Positions 25,186 to 51,100 of a stretch of DNA of 64,000 nucleotides are shown here, in pieces (the first letter of the stretch is position 1; the number at the start of each line of letters is the position of its first letter). Source of the stretch: Zhengitettix transpicula (lineage: Eukaryota > Arthropoda > Insecta > Orthoptera > Tetrigidae); the NCBI GenBank assembly GCA_037074705.1, contig CM073595.1:65524139-65588138 (forward strand). The letters are read 5' to 3'. A model generated the notes under the pieces. That model was given only the letters and a program-made list of their open reading frames with translations. It made no database searches and was not told where the DNA came from. A program made the position numbers and the translations under genes.

Positions 25186-25360
25186 GATGACAGACAGCGC
25201 CGTCGGGCACTGTTTTTGTTCGCAAAAGTTGTAACAAAAAAACTAAAGGCACGGGCATCAAGTATTTTTCCTTTCCAAAAGTTGCTAATTTATGTGAGAC
25301 ATGTATCAAGCTTGCTGTAGAAAATATAAGATGAATGTAGAAATTTACTTGTAAAAGTTT
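25186..25360 (+). pseudogene. THAP-domain protein 5' remnant, frameshifted
   Basis: From ATG (25186) one frame reads MTDSAVGHCFC and stops at a TAA. The overlapping +2 frame continues 'VRKSCNKKTKGTGIKYFSFP' then 'KVANLCETC', ending at a TGA near 25333. Together these resemble the N-terminal half of a THAP zinc finger (pattern C.v..C.n...k..i.fh.FPk). THAP domains are sequence-specific DNA-binding C2CH fingers found in chromatin factors and P-element transposases. The frame break in the first lines of the domain makes this a probable pseudogene or dead transposon gene. Sequence to 25870 has further short open stretches without recognised motifs. Confidence 0.5.
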
Positions 25361-25399
25361 ACAAATCTTGCTTTGAATAATTAATTTCAAGTTCAATAT

Positions 25400-27660
25400 A
25401 TGATGTGAAAATTGCAAGGTACAATTTAGATGATAGAGGGACAGAACGTCAAAACGTAAAAACCTGCTGCACAACTTCTTTCAAGTCAAGTAGGCTAAGG
25501 CAATAGTGTTGTTAGAAATGAACGGATTTTTGGATGACTTGAATTGGCAAGAAACTCCAAATTTACTTTTTGAATTAAATAAATCAAACCATTTATTGAT
25601 AAGCTGAGTAAATTTTGCAAAGAGTCCTGCGATCAATGGATTTGGCATAAATGTATAAATCTGTCAATTCTGTCATAAAGAACTTGAGAGTTGGATCTCA
25701 CGAAAGTCTGATTCAGCTCCATAAGGGGATAATAATATCCAACAAATCGTTAGAAAATCTTTACAAAGATCCTTCGTTTAAATCAAGACTTGGTGGAATT
25801 TTTTTTCATACATTCGAGGTATGGGTAGGGCAAATTATCATCCTTCTTCTTTGGATTTTACCCATAGACTGAAGTGCTAACTTCTGGGTAAGCATTCTTG
25901 AATTATTTTTACTCAAAACACAATTACAGATGATAGTAATACTTCGGATGCTGATACATGTTTTACCCAAAGTTCCCCAAAAGGTGTAAAAAATATCTTA
26001 AATGAGAATGGAACTGAGGAAAGAATTCAGTAGACATACATGGAAGATTTCTTTTGATGAACGTGAAATTGGTGGAGATGTTGACTCTGAACAACACATT
26101 TCAATGCCCAACCCTGTAACATTGGAAGAAACAATCACTAAAGAACCTTGCTGGTTACATTATTTATCGTTTCACAGATAAGTTCAGTTATTTGAGGAAT
26201 GATGCATGTCAACTGACTGGCTCCAATTAATTTCATTTGCAAAACTTAAATATATCAGTGAGGAGTTGGTATTACTAGTAAGAATTTTATAACATGGAAG
26301 ATGCTTCCAATACCTTGCATGAAACGTAATTACGTGCGTATATAATTGGCAGAGAAAACATTAGCAGTAAGTAATATCCATATCCCTCTGGATGTTGCCA
26401 TTGCTCTAACCCGTACACGAATATTTATTGGGGAAAGGGAATTGAATAAAAAATATGTGAATATATCTTTACAGGAAAATTAAAAGCCAAAATTCAAAAG
26501 TTTTCTAGTGTAAAATTAATTATACCCCGTAAACGATAACTGAATTACTATTTTTTATATTTCCTTTCCCTACCCCATCTGAAGAAAGTATTACATTCAA
26601 ATACCAATAGGAAGAAAATAATATAATGCTAACATACACAATATTGGTCAGTTGTGCTAATAGATATTATTTGGAAACAACAAAATAAGTAGTTCCTGCA
26701 TTATTGTATAGTCGATTCGTATCTTCGTGGCCGTTCTCTGATGCCCGTTTTCTGAAACTAGTATTTCATTACATAATAAAGAAAAGAACGGTAGAATTAG
26801 TTGGCAAGACTAACTATTAAAATGTGTGTGCAATGAAAGAAAAGAGAATTGAACAAAATGACCTGAAATGGCTGACCTGTTTTCTTTTTGTTTTTAGTTA
26901 GAGGCAAAGCCCCTAAAAGGTCGTGTCCCCTTGAAAGCACGCACCGACAAGCATGAGGGTCTACCACTTTCTACACCCACTCTGCACGTGCTGTTAGTAA
27001 ATAACTTGGAACACAAGGAGTGGGTACTTGTGTTTGATCCGCACCTGACGGCATAATACCCTTTAATACGGTCATTCACGGAGATAGTTTGTGAGAGACA
27101 GAATGAAGAGCGTAGGGCCGATGGAAAAAAGTGTCGGTAATTCAACCTGAAAGGTTTCCATACCAGGAAAAAAACCTCAGCGATAGGTAGAAGGGCACAA
27201 TGAGCTAGAATACACACATATGGTTTGGTTGGAAAGATTAAGTTAGTAGTTGGTTGTGGGTATCATGCACGTTCTCGTCGTAGCTTCCGGATCTCCGCAC
27301 GTCCTGTAGAAGCCGTAAACAAGCGTAGTGAAATATAGTGTTTTAAACCAATCATGGGGGTAGGGGGGGTCTGGATGGAACTGCGCGTTGACGATTAATT
27401 AATTTATACTAACGCTCTGGTGACAACGCGGCTCAATTGAGAGTCACATGACTTAGCAAGCAAAAAATAACTTAATTCAAAACTAAGTTTGGTACTACAC
27501 CAAACACCAAGGTTTGTTAGATCTCAAATTAAAGAAGCTACAGTTTGTTTATTTTCTAATCCCCACGTAGTGCCATCGCTAAACAGTACCGTATTACAAA
27601 AATTTGCAAAACCTTTCATCGGCCTGTTCTAGAAGTTGGCAAGACAGCAACGCTTTCCAA
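25400..27660. other. Stretch with no recognised gene
   Basis: Possible decayed continuation of the THAP-like gene to about 26300 (short open pieces such as 'SNKSLENLYKDPSFKSRLGG' near 25745). A G+C-richer block at 26890-27240 is open on the minus strand for 107 codons, but has no recognised domain and may be a dispersed repeat. A T/G-rich 'gggggtaggggggg' patch lies near 27356-27370. Confidence 0.3.
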
Positions 27661-27670
27661 ATAAATAACA

Positions 27671-27684
27671 GTTGCTAAGGCGTG
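27671..27684 (+). promoter_or_regulatory. Candidate RFX X-box upstream of ODAD3
   Basis: GTTGCTAAGGCGTG lies 171 bp before the ODAD3 start codon. The left half GTTGCT fits the RFX consensus (GTTGCC-AT-GGCAAC) well; the right half GGCGTG matches only partly. Genes for motile cilia are typically driven by RFX factors through such promoter-proximal sites. This is a motif match by eye only. Confidence 0.35.
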
Positions 27685-27854
27685 CTTTTTGAATGGCCGA
27701 TAGCAGCAGAACTGTAAAGTTATGTCCGATGCCGTCTTCTTTTAACTTATGCGTACAGTTTTAAATGTATTGCTTGCTCTGTCTATCGTGTTTTGTATGT
27801 AAATAAAATAATTCTAATATACTTGCAAGAAGACTACGGGTCCAGTGTATTAAA

Positions 27855-40047
<12,193 letters not shown>

Positions 40048-40151
40048 TGAATTTTCTCACAAGTCCTGCAAATCAGCATTGAGTTTTGTATTAGCAAAAT
40101 TGCTTAATCATCAAAGCAGTTAAAGATTTTCTCACATTGTACATTAGTATT

Positions 40152-40157
40152 ATTAAA
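40152..40157 (+). promoter_or_regulatory. Possible ODAD3 polyadenylation signal (ATTAAA)
   Basis: First poly(A)-like hexamer after the ODAD3 stop codon, about 105 bp downstream; another ATTAAA is at 40233-40238. Inference only. Confidence 0.3.
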
Positions 40158-40159
40158 CA

Positions 40160-43100
40160 AATAATATTTCTATTGGTTAAGTTTTGTTTACTTGTAACTT
40201 ACTGATACCATTCATCCACACAAAACCAACAAATTAAAGAGTCTACTTGCATAGATTTTAAAGTTACCAGGACATTAGCTCTCCAAATGAATAATAATAC
40301 TTTTATCCTATCCCCCCCCCCCCAAGAATATTAGAATGTTTACAGTGTCTCCTTCATAAAGAATTGAAGTTCCATATTTACAATCAACTCTATATTTAAG
40401 GTTTTCCTCAGCCCAAGTCAACAATGTACCCATATGATGACAATTCTTATCACTTTCTATTTTGTGAAGGACAAAATGACATTTTACAATTATATACATT
40501 TGTGAAAGAATAAGTAAATACAATATAACGTCAAACTGGATTTTTTAATCTCAATATATTCAATAACCAGGACCATTCCTCTGTTTTATACACAGGAGCT
40601 TTTGATGGTGTTCCATCATAGTCATGTTTCCAATTATCATTAGATTCACATAGATCCCATACCAAGTATCAGTGTATACGGTATATTTTAACATCTTATC
40701 AGATCCTAGGACCTACAACTTCATCTTACCTTTTAAACCAATTAAATAATAGACTTGTAGCCTATAATTTAAGAAAATGTCAAACTAATCACTGCACATT
40801 GACTTTATTGAAAGAGTACATTTTGATTGTATAAAAATAGACCTACAGTTCTTAATGGAATTAAAAATTCTAGTAGTCCACAAAACAAGCTCACAACTAT
40901 ACCACAAATGGTTAAAAATTTCCTAAATTTTTCACTCTTATACAAGATATGAAATCAGATGTGTTGTAATTTGCAATGGTTACTTTTATTTCCAAAACAG
41001 TTTGAGATTATTAATTAAACTTTTTCTTTCAGAGCTGTTAATTACAAACTTTCCAGATTCAAAGTATTTAAAACATAGTAGGGACATATTTGTCATACAC
41101 CTATGTGAGATCAGGAAATGGTACATTGGGCTTCAGTCAGAAAGAAGAATAAGAATAATATACTAATAAAATTTCTGATTTATTGTAAAACATATTAAAA
41201 TACAATCATCTGCATGAGTAAATACGGAATTTATTCAAAATAATTTAAGAAGCTATCTGGCACTATGGAATGTAAACGTGACATTTTATATACACAATTA
41301 CACGAGTAGCTCCAAAGAATTTGATTTTAACTTGCAAATTTGTATGGTAGGCCTTTGAAATATTGTGAATTGCATCTACTTTTCCAAATCCTTAATGCCA
41401 GATAAAACAATCTATTGTTTGTAATTTAATAAAAACATATTAAAACAGTGTTACAATGGAAAATCCTTGTTTGTATGAACATTGTATTTAAAAGTTGGCC
41501 TTTCTCCTACAAACACTGTTCACATATGGTAATTCAATTAAGTTTCTTCTGCCCAAATTTTTATGTACATTAAATCCTGAAAATGATAAATTCTGACAGA
41601 CCAATAAAATGACACTGACTTTGTCAAGAACATAAATATAGATCTTACATAACAAATCTTTGGTCTTATTACGAATACTAAATCACATGAAGGTTAAAAA
41701 CAATGAAATAACATTCATTGAACATGTATTTAATTTTTTATCAGAAATTGTTATGTAACAATTAGATTTCCAAATGACTAATATTTTTCTTCTGAATGTT
41801 ATTCATTCCTTATATTTGACAGCACACCCTGCACAATATATATATATATACATATATATATTTTGCAGTAAATATACATCCTCACATTAAGTGACACATA
41901 CATCTCAACAGCAACAAATAGTTATATACAAAACATTAATCAGTATAACTTAAGTTCAGTATAATTCACTTCCTTCAAACTTGTTATGGAAGAAATAAAT
42001 GCACACACAGGAAACCCAACAGAGAAGATAATTTTGTACACAGAAGTAACAACCTTTATTTTATACACAAAAATAAATAGGCAAACACTTCCACACAAAT
42101 ATATACCTATATATGTATTATAAGTTGGAAGTGATAAGACATATGACATAAGTCAACACATTAAAATTAGAACTTTGAATGTGATAGAGCTTTAATGTCA
42201 ATCAAAGTCCACTTGCACTCTATTACAAGACTTCAGGAAAACTTAATTTATACTATGAATTAATTTTTTTACATTAAAATAATTTATACATAAGTATTAA
42301 CTTTTCACAATTTTTAAAAAATAAAATATGATGTAAATATTTATCATAGATAACATAAAAATTATACACATTTTTAATTAAAAACCTATGGCTCACATTA
42401 ATTACATTAAGTGCAATGAACTATGACCAATTTGTCTACTTTATCACACATGCAAGAAAGTGAAATAAAAAATAAATATTTAAGTGTATCAATATAAGTT
42501 TTACGTATACTATATCCACATAAAACAATTCACAATTTGATTTTCATAGTATGGCTTTCATTGCATAGATCCATCTCACAACTCTCACACACAACAGATA
42601 GAAACAGCAGCACGCATGCACGCACGCACACACACACACAGATATGCGTTTTCACTAGTCAATGCACCGCATACATACAACACTTCACATTATTCTTGGG
42701 TCCATTCCAGGAGGCAGTGATAATGTAGCATTGGCAGTAATAAAATATATGTACATGAAGTCTAATGAATGATCTCAAAAGGACCAGGAATTTGAAAACA
42801 AACATAGGATACAACTTACAATTACTATAAAAATATAAATGTCAACACATTAATGTCCTCTTCTTATTAAAAAGATAAAACATTCAGTAATCAAGGACAT
42901 AAACAGTTAAAACTGACAACATTAATCTGAACACAAACAAAAATTAGCTGTCAAATTCAGTTCATGACCAGTCATATATTAGAACATACCATATTTCAGA
43001 TTAAAATCTTTATTTCCCATTATTAATAGCAAAACAAGTGGAAACATATAAACAAATATTTTTATGTAAACTTATCAAATGAATTTTTGGCTTAAAGAAA

Positions 43101-46100
43101 TGAGAGGAATTTGCTTAAGAAATATTTATTTAATGCAAAAGACACTTGATTGCTAAAACTAAGTAAGAATATAACCAACATAATAATTTGCAATTACTCA
43201 ATCGTTTTGAATTCATAAAATTATTTTTATTTTGATGAGGGGAAAATATATTACAGATACTTCATTAATTCATAAGAACAAAAAAACAATATTTTCAAAT
43301 TATAATTCTCAATGCCACTCTATTCAGTAAGTGAGCAGTATTCTGTACACAAGAGCTAAATTTCCTTTAGCTATACACAAATTATTGAATCTACAAAAAG
43401 TGCAGAATAGATTTGAAGGCCAGGAAATAATGAATTTCTATTATGACATCACAACTCACCACTAATTTACATATTAAAATATTTTATTTAAATTAGGTTG
43501 GCCTTGAATTGAACCTATTCAGTGACCAATGTAAAACCTAAATATTGCATACAGTTACCAATAAATTCAGCTTCCTTTAATGCAAACACATTCCATATAT
43601 AATAAATCATTTATGTTACCACAAAACATATTTGATAGCATGATTCTATTGTTACAAGAGAAGGCCACATGCAGGCCAATGGAACTAGAATTCCTTTTCA
43701 CAGCAAATTTAAAGCACAGTTTTAAGTATTTTTTATATCAAACAGTAATTAATTTAAAACAACATAAATGAAGTCTGTTAATTTCAACTGATTTATTTAT
43801 GATGGTTTTAGTGAAAAATTTATTCAAAATGTATCTACTAGCTGTATAAAGCAGCTTTTTAAAATTCAAGGAATGAAATTTCATCGGCATATCCACTGTT
43901 CCATTATGTGCTGAAGTTTATCTGTTTATTTTTCAATAACTGCTATCTATTTATGAAAGATGATCATATTAGTTGGGTTAACTGATAGAAAATGGTCAAT
44001 TTATCTTTCAGTAGTTATCACAACAACAAATTTATTTTATCGAGTTATTTTTAGTACATTATTAAATATACCTTACAATATGGGGTTCAATAATTTGCTT
44101 TTACAAGTTCAACAATGAAAATGTCTGTCAGTAATTGGAACATGCTAAGTATATTTCAGTTACTGTTCACTGTGCAATCAGATAGACAAGTGTTGTTCAA
44201 CTTTACATTACCCTATGTAAAATTTTACTCTACAACGTATATTGAAGTGATACGAATTTCCTTGAATATCTCAAATACTTTTGGTTGTTAAGAAAAATAG
44301 GAAAAACCAACTGCCTTGTTGTTTATAAGTTTTAAGATATTAGAACACAGATAACTCTCTAAGGAAAAATTATTCTGTTACTTGCATATTAAAATCAGTA
44401 GTGGACGGAATCAAGAAAAACCAACTGAATATCAAAATGAAGAGGAAATTGTAACTGTAAAATAATAAATTCTCCAAGAGATTAATGCCTACTGAGAAAT
44501 ACAGTTGTTAAAAATAAAAGCAACAATGAGCATTCTTTCAAAGAACTGCTGACATGCTACAATCAACATATCTCCAATGACAACAGCTATCAGAGGAACA
44601 TAGTGGGTTTTTCTTATCGTTGTTCATTTGTAAACTATATTTGATGGAAGACTGCAGATTCTTGAAGAAACCATGATTAATATATCAAAACTCTGGAGAA
44701 GCAATTGACCCTGCAAGTCCATGAATAGTTTCCAGATGGAACTCACATGCAACCTGTCATAAAGAAAAGGTGACAAAATCTCACACAATAAAAATAATTC
44801 CAGGCTGGCATTGTAACTCACCCGATTTCAATTTTCTTAAGAACATTTGGTACATAATTGAGTGAAAAATTATCACAAATAATCATTAAATTGTCATTTA
44901 GAAAGGTCAAAAAATACAAATAACTGTTTCAAATGTATCAGTGGTATGCTAGGGAAAGCCAAGGGGAGGTCACAAAATACGAATGGTATTCTTATCCTAA
45001 GAATAGTATTGTAAATGAAATGTGAACTAGAAGTGTTAGTAAATAACCATTTTTACTAATTAAAATAAGTTGGTTTTGCTATAATTTAATTTATAGAACA
45101 AAAATTTTATTTCTATCAAGTAATATGATCCCTCTCAAAAAGAATTATGAAACAAGTGTTCCTGGAATAGAAACACCATGGACTAATAAATTTAATACAA
45201 AATCTGTAAAATGCTTCACTCACAAGTGAGAATCTGATATATATATATATATATATGAATGACTAAATTGCATCGTTTCTACCATTTACTTCACATTCCA
45301 TAGTGAATGAGACACACTGAGTCGCTGATTCCAATTATATTCATGTACTCTAACAGCTAATAAAAACAGAATAACCTTACACCATTCCCTTTCCATTATA
45401 AAAAGGGAGTGACCAGATAACTTGGTCACTGTTGAATTAGGAAATTATTGGTAGTAAATGTAAAAATGTTGATATAGACACAAAAATAAAGTTTTAAACA
45501 TAGGAATCTGTATATGAATATTTTTTCTTATGCAAGTCAGTACTGCAACTACATAAAATGAATAAACCACTGATTCAGAATATTTTGTTTCATAAATGGG
45601 GATTGATATATATATAAATCAAACTGTCAATTACTACATTATTAAACTAACATTTATTAATACGCTCCTATACTTAAATCTTCAAACCATTTAATTGAAT
45701 GGAAATTTTTAGCTCGTGCCTTCAAATCTTTCTTCACAAAAATGTAAAAATAATTATAGTATCTACAGTATTTTGCAAAAACAAAATTCTCATAAATAAG
45801 TTATTACATGGAAGACATGTTTTCATTGGCACCGAGTTTACATGATGGATAATGAACAAATATATAATTTATCTATGAACAGCTTTAAAATACATTCATT
45901 TAAAACTGGTATACTTTGGCCAACATATACTATGCAGTTTCAGATGATAAAAATGTAACATTATACAATCTCTAGCAATTTCATTTATGGAACACACCAC
46001 AGATTGTTTGACATTTACAGAAAACCCATAAATTTTTAAAGTTAGCAATTATAATTTGAAAAAAATGTAGGATAGAATTAATATAATCTTAAACACTGAA

Positions 46101-47630
46101 AATAAAATGATATCAATCATAAGGCATAGAAGCTGATTAAAACCTTTGTAGTATAATGAAGATAACAATATAATGTAACACGAACAATTTACTGTGGGAT
46201 AAATCTTGTAAACTTAATTTTTGCAAATGTAGCCTGATAAACTGTCTTTAACATTAGCAAGTGGTGTGTATTGAAATGCATGGTATGTGCTGGATTGTGG
46301 TCACAAGGAAATTAGCATTGGACATGTAGTTTGGTCAAGATGTCAGAGGAGGATTCAAAGTAGTAATTTTCTGGTATTATGTTATTGGACAGCGTCTTAA
46401 GTGAGAAATAAACTTCCCTGTTCTTGTATTCACTATAATTGGCTGACCATAGGGTATATGTGTGTGTAATAAAAGTAAACCGGTTCTGTTTAATGTATGC
46501 AGGATTGTGTTACTAACACATTTAGTTATCCTGGAAATCACAATCCCATACAACATTGGAAAGCATTTAGATTTGCTGGCACCCAACTTCTGGAGGATAA
46601 GGAAAGTTGTTGAAGTTGATACTACAAAATATGCAAACAATATGAGTATTAAGGAATCTGCAAATAAAATAAAGAATGACAATAAGTGACCATCTGAAGG
46701 TTCTGAACCAATACCTTGCAGATAAATAGCTACAGAAATTGGAAGAAAAATCAGTATGATTAGTGCTAAGTGTTCTTCTGTTTATGAAGGATTTGATTCC
46801 ATGCAAGTCAAAATGATACATGGAATAAAGTAAAGGGAAACTGATATTAATTATTACTACTAAACATGTTGTTTTAATAATTAAAATACATGTTTTTGAT
46901 AGTGAATGCCTGGGATTTGGTCAAGTATATAATATTAGGCAAGAAGAAATTGCTATTGTTACATTATTGGTTATCATTGTCACATGACACATTAAAAATA
47001 TCTTCTCAGTACTCAAATTCATTATATATAATTTACTAACTACAAAATCAGATCACACTGTTTCCAATTTGAAGTGCTAGAGGTTGTTGTTCAATAACAA
47101 ATTTCATTTATATTTATTTAATCAGTTAAGTGAAAAATAATATTTTCAACACACAGAAATGATGTATCTTTATTTTATTAAGAAACTCCCAGTCCTAATG
47201 AATGTGAACATTTATGTATGTGATATGAATCAGTCAAGTAAACAATATTTAAATGGAATAATGTAATAACATCATAAAATCAACTTCATTAAAATGTAGT
47301 TATTTTGGCTCAGTAATGTAGTAATCACTGTCATAGTTTTTTAGAACTATGAATTGTCAAAAATAGGTAACTATTTTATAAATACCTTGTAGAAGTATGA
47401 TAAATATGCCTCATATGTATAACGTGGCAGTTTATGACTGAGTTTAAAATTATGATATTCAGTTAAATATGAGTACTGAATAAAGAGCAGAACTCACTAT
47501 TTTTGCACTCAATAAGATTGGCACACAAAAATAGGGATATGCTGGGAATTATGGCAAATACCAATAACATATTTTATACCAATAACATTTAATTGTTGGA
47601 GAACGATGGCTTTCCCAGTGTAATTGACGC
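40160..47630. other. Convergent intergenic/3' UTR region between ODAD3 and Pcl
   Basis: About 7.5 kb with no recognisable exon on either strand and few repeats: short TA tracts at about 41838-41850 and 45238-45256, and (CA)/(CG)-rich tracts at 42605-42640. Compared with the ODAD3 introns it is unusually free of the snap-back family. Both flanking genes end toward this region, so part of it is probably the 3' UTR of one or both, especially Pcl; inference only. Confidence 0.35.
40312..40323. repeat. Poly-C run
   Basis: Twelve consecutive C residues in otherwise A+T-rich DNA downstream of ODAD3. Confidence 0.85.
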
Positions 47631-47632
47631 AT

Positions 47633-47790
47633 AAACAATTCTCTGGATTGCACCCAGGTCAATGAAGAATTAAAACCCGTTTCCATGGCTTGTGCTGCCA
47701 TCTTCATCAGTAAACCTGACGAAGATGGCAGGGCAAGCCATGGAAAAGTTGTTTTAATTCTTCATTGACCTGGGTACAAACCCAAGAACT
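47633..47790. mobile_element. Fold-back element with hammerhead-like core
   Basis: Inverted arms of about 70 bp (47640-47710 and 47713-47783) share 'cacccaggtcaatgaagaattaaaac', 'ccatggcttg' and 'gccatcttc'. On the minus strand the left arm reads CTGATGA (47710-47704), a hairpin with stem ATGGC/GCCAT, then GAAAC (47683-47679). The right arm on the plus strand reads CTGACGA (47716-47722), stem ATGGC/GCCAT (47725-47729/47737-47741), then GAAA (47743-47746). There is no coding capacity. This family is unrelated in sequence to the ODAD3 snap-backs. Confidence 0.65.
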
Positions 47791-48114
47791 GTTATGCAAC
47801 ATTTAATTAACTCACATGTGACTGTGTTTAATTCAAATTACTATAGAAGTAATTGGGAAAGAAACTATCACAGTTCTTATAGCATACACATAAATTACAT
47901 AACCAATTAAGTTCATGTTGTACAATAAACGAAATTATCTTAACAAAATGTATATTGTACAACATATTTTGACAAAATACCACTTAATTGGACTGTAACA
48001 AAAAAGGTCTTCTCTGAGTGCACAGAATTAATAAATGAGTCATTTCTTGCCCTTTCTAATTTCAATATTTGTACAATATTCTATAAAGATCTAGGATTTT
48101 TAGAAAAACTAGTG

Positions 48115-51100
48115 TTACGTCGAAGGCCCATCCCATTCAATCAGATATTGAATTTTCCCAGATGGAGTAGTCCTCTTTGCTCGAACATTAAATTTTTCAC
48201 CTGCAGCTATTCGATTTGCTGCTCCGAAATAAATGTTGACTGATGATTTCAGATCGTCTATGGATATTTCTACAGGATTTTGTTTAACTGGAGATGACTT
48301 AACTGGAGGTGGTTGTGTGTTTGTTTTCTTTTCACTGGCCTTTGAGTCATGTCTTTGTGGTAATTTTCGATTGCCATTAGAAACATATTCAGCACTGCTT
48401 CCATTGATTCCTCCACTGGTACTGCTGGAGGAAGAAGGTGTGCCAGCATGACTGTACATGCTGCGTAAAGATCTCACCGAGGTTGCAGCATTTGTCCAGA
48501 TATCATTAGTTTTCACACCCATATCCAATCGCCCAGGAACATACATAGCATTTTTACTGACCGTTCCAGTACTAGAATTAGTCAACCCAGCAGAAGTGTG
48601 AGCAGAATTGGCTCTGTTACGCCTATGTCTCCGTCTCTTGACTTCACCATTTCGGTCAATTCTAATATCCTTTTCACTCAGCTGGCGTTTTGCTGGACGA
48701 GGTGGTACAGGAAGGGGGAGCACTGCTGTTAATGGGAGAGGAAGAGTTATAGGACTTGTATTCAGAACACTAGGTGGTGGTGTAGTATTAAATAAACTAG
48801 CAGTAACATTAAGGCCATTTGGTGCAGACAATAGTTCAGTCAAGCTGCGGAAAGGATTATTTTTACCCTCAAAGTCTTTGGGAGGAGGAATGAAGGAGTC
48901 AAGGGTTCCCCTGGATGATGTTTCATCACCGCTGGTATCACCAGGTGTAGATGGTGGAAAAAAGGGTGCAACATTTGACGAAGTTGAACGAGGTGCTGTT
49001 GTTGCTGCCAATGGGGTGGAAGATGCTGCCACATTCTGAGACGAATTAAGAGCAGATGTAGTAGGAGTCGGAGGAATATCCTGGATACTCTTTTGGCTCT
49101 GAAATAGAGTAACGTATTATCAAGGTGTAAAAATTAAAATGAGAAAGTTAAAACTACAGATAACATTTGAATAAGCCCAACCTTTGCAATGGCATTTTTT
49201 AGCAATTTCCGAGCTTTTCGGGCAGTGAATGTTTTGGCATGACTATCTGCACATTGTTGTTTATGTCGCCTTCTTCGCAATAGCCTATCTTTGTGATTCT
49301 GAGCAGTAGAGCTGTTTAGGGTTTTCTGGCGTCGACGAAGTAGAGATTGCTGAAGTGTGTAGCGATTAGCAGGATTATATGATGATGACTTTTTCACAAA
49401 CCCTTTACCACTGTACAGGTCAGAGTTCTTAACACAGCTCTGAAATTAATTAAATATGATAAAACAATTTCCATGGAACAAACTTAAAGAAAATAAATGA
49501 GAAGCTCTTTTAAATTTTAAGTTGGATTGTTTTCCTGTTCCAATATAATACCAATTAGTGATCAATTAACTAACTAATATCTGTACTCTGAAATGGCGTA
49601 ACGAGTTTATTGAGTAATACAATTTGCTGTTACAACCAATTCCTGTCACTGTTCAATTATAAAATGGTATGACTATAATTAGTTTTGGTTTTGAGGTACA
49701 TACCTTTCCAACTGAAAGATCTGGGTGAGAGTTGATGTGCAACAACTTTATTCCAGCTGGAGTTTCTTGAGATACACTGACAGGATTTCGAAGAGAATTT
49801 GGTGGATCATTGGGATGTGTTAATTTTTCTGATGAGTTTGATGTTTCCCTAGTACTATAAAAGAAACAAGGACCTTAAAATGAATACTACTGAAGCATGA
49901 TCTTAGCAAGCTAGAGAAAATCAGGAAATATGCAGTACAACTCAATTATATCAATGCTGTAAGTCCCAATTTTTCAGTTTTATCACACTGTTAAAATTGT
50001 AATTGTAATTTGTGTTTTCTACTTAAACAAACTATCACATAAAAGATGTATTGGATTAATAGAAGACAATTTTAACAACTTTTCTTTAATATGTACAATG
50101 GCAGTGATGATAAAATCTTTGAATTATGTAATATAGAATTACCTCAGAGGTGGTAAAAACTTCAATCTTTTGTTTCCGACCCACCGCTCTTTCAAAACAG
50201 CATCATTCACTGGACGAACACTTGGTAATGTATATGTGGGAGCAGGTGGTGGAACTCTTACTCTGAGGCCCCATATAGTAGTCCTTTTCTTAATTTCACG
50301 GCCACATTTGAATCTAGAAAAATAACTTATTTTTAGAAAAGGTGATTTCCCATGGACTTCATAGCAAAATTTAAATCAATACAAGTTCTATGACAAAAAA
50401 GTTTTAAAATAATTATCTCAATTCACATTAAGTATGAATACAATGAGTGTTTGCACTGAAAAAATTGAAATTTCATAAAAAATTGATAAAATTTAATGAC
50501 AAGATAATATTTTGAAAATATTTCACAAAGAAACAAATGACTGTAGATTTTCTGTGGAAGTAAAACCACTATACCTCTCAGAAAGGTGACAATAATGTAG
50601 ATATAATTGGATAATACCGTACTTTAAGTATTATCTTTCCTTACCTATTTTTGTTGTTGGTCAAAACTGACAAAATGTTCTCCCTTCTTTCATTCAAACT
50701 TGCATCTTGTATCTGAAAACAAAAATTTATCACATAATTATTACATAGGCATAAAATAAAAATGTTTATTACTTTTCTTAATCCCAACAAAATTCAACAT
50801 TTTACTGGCACCAATACATATTCTTAAATTTTCTACACCTATTTTATTTATAAAATGTTTATTTTTATTTTCTCCGTAGCTCTGAAATATAAATGTTTTT
50901 ATATTTTGTAATTCTTTTTTTCAAATAATATAAAAAAATAAATCTAATAGAGGTCAAACACCTACTTATAATATCAGTTATTCAATAATTTGACTCCACT
51001 CGTTGCAATTTCAGTGCACTTAAAACTGGAGACACTGTGATTGTAAATTAAGTACTTATGAAATGGAACTAAGCAACATACAAAGGATTTTTGTGAAATA

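Noticed and set aside
26894..27217. 107-codon minus-strand frame upstream of ODAD3
   Set aside because: No recognised domain and no splice context; more likely a G+C-richer dispersed repeat.
48608..49039. 143-codon plus-strand frame
   Set aside because: Shadow of the last Pcl exon on the other strand, which has clear chromo-like domain homology and consistent splicing.
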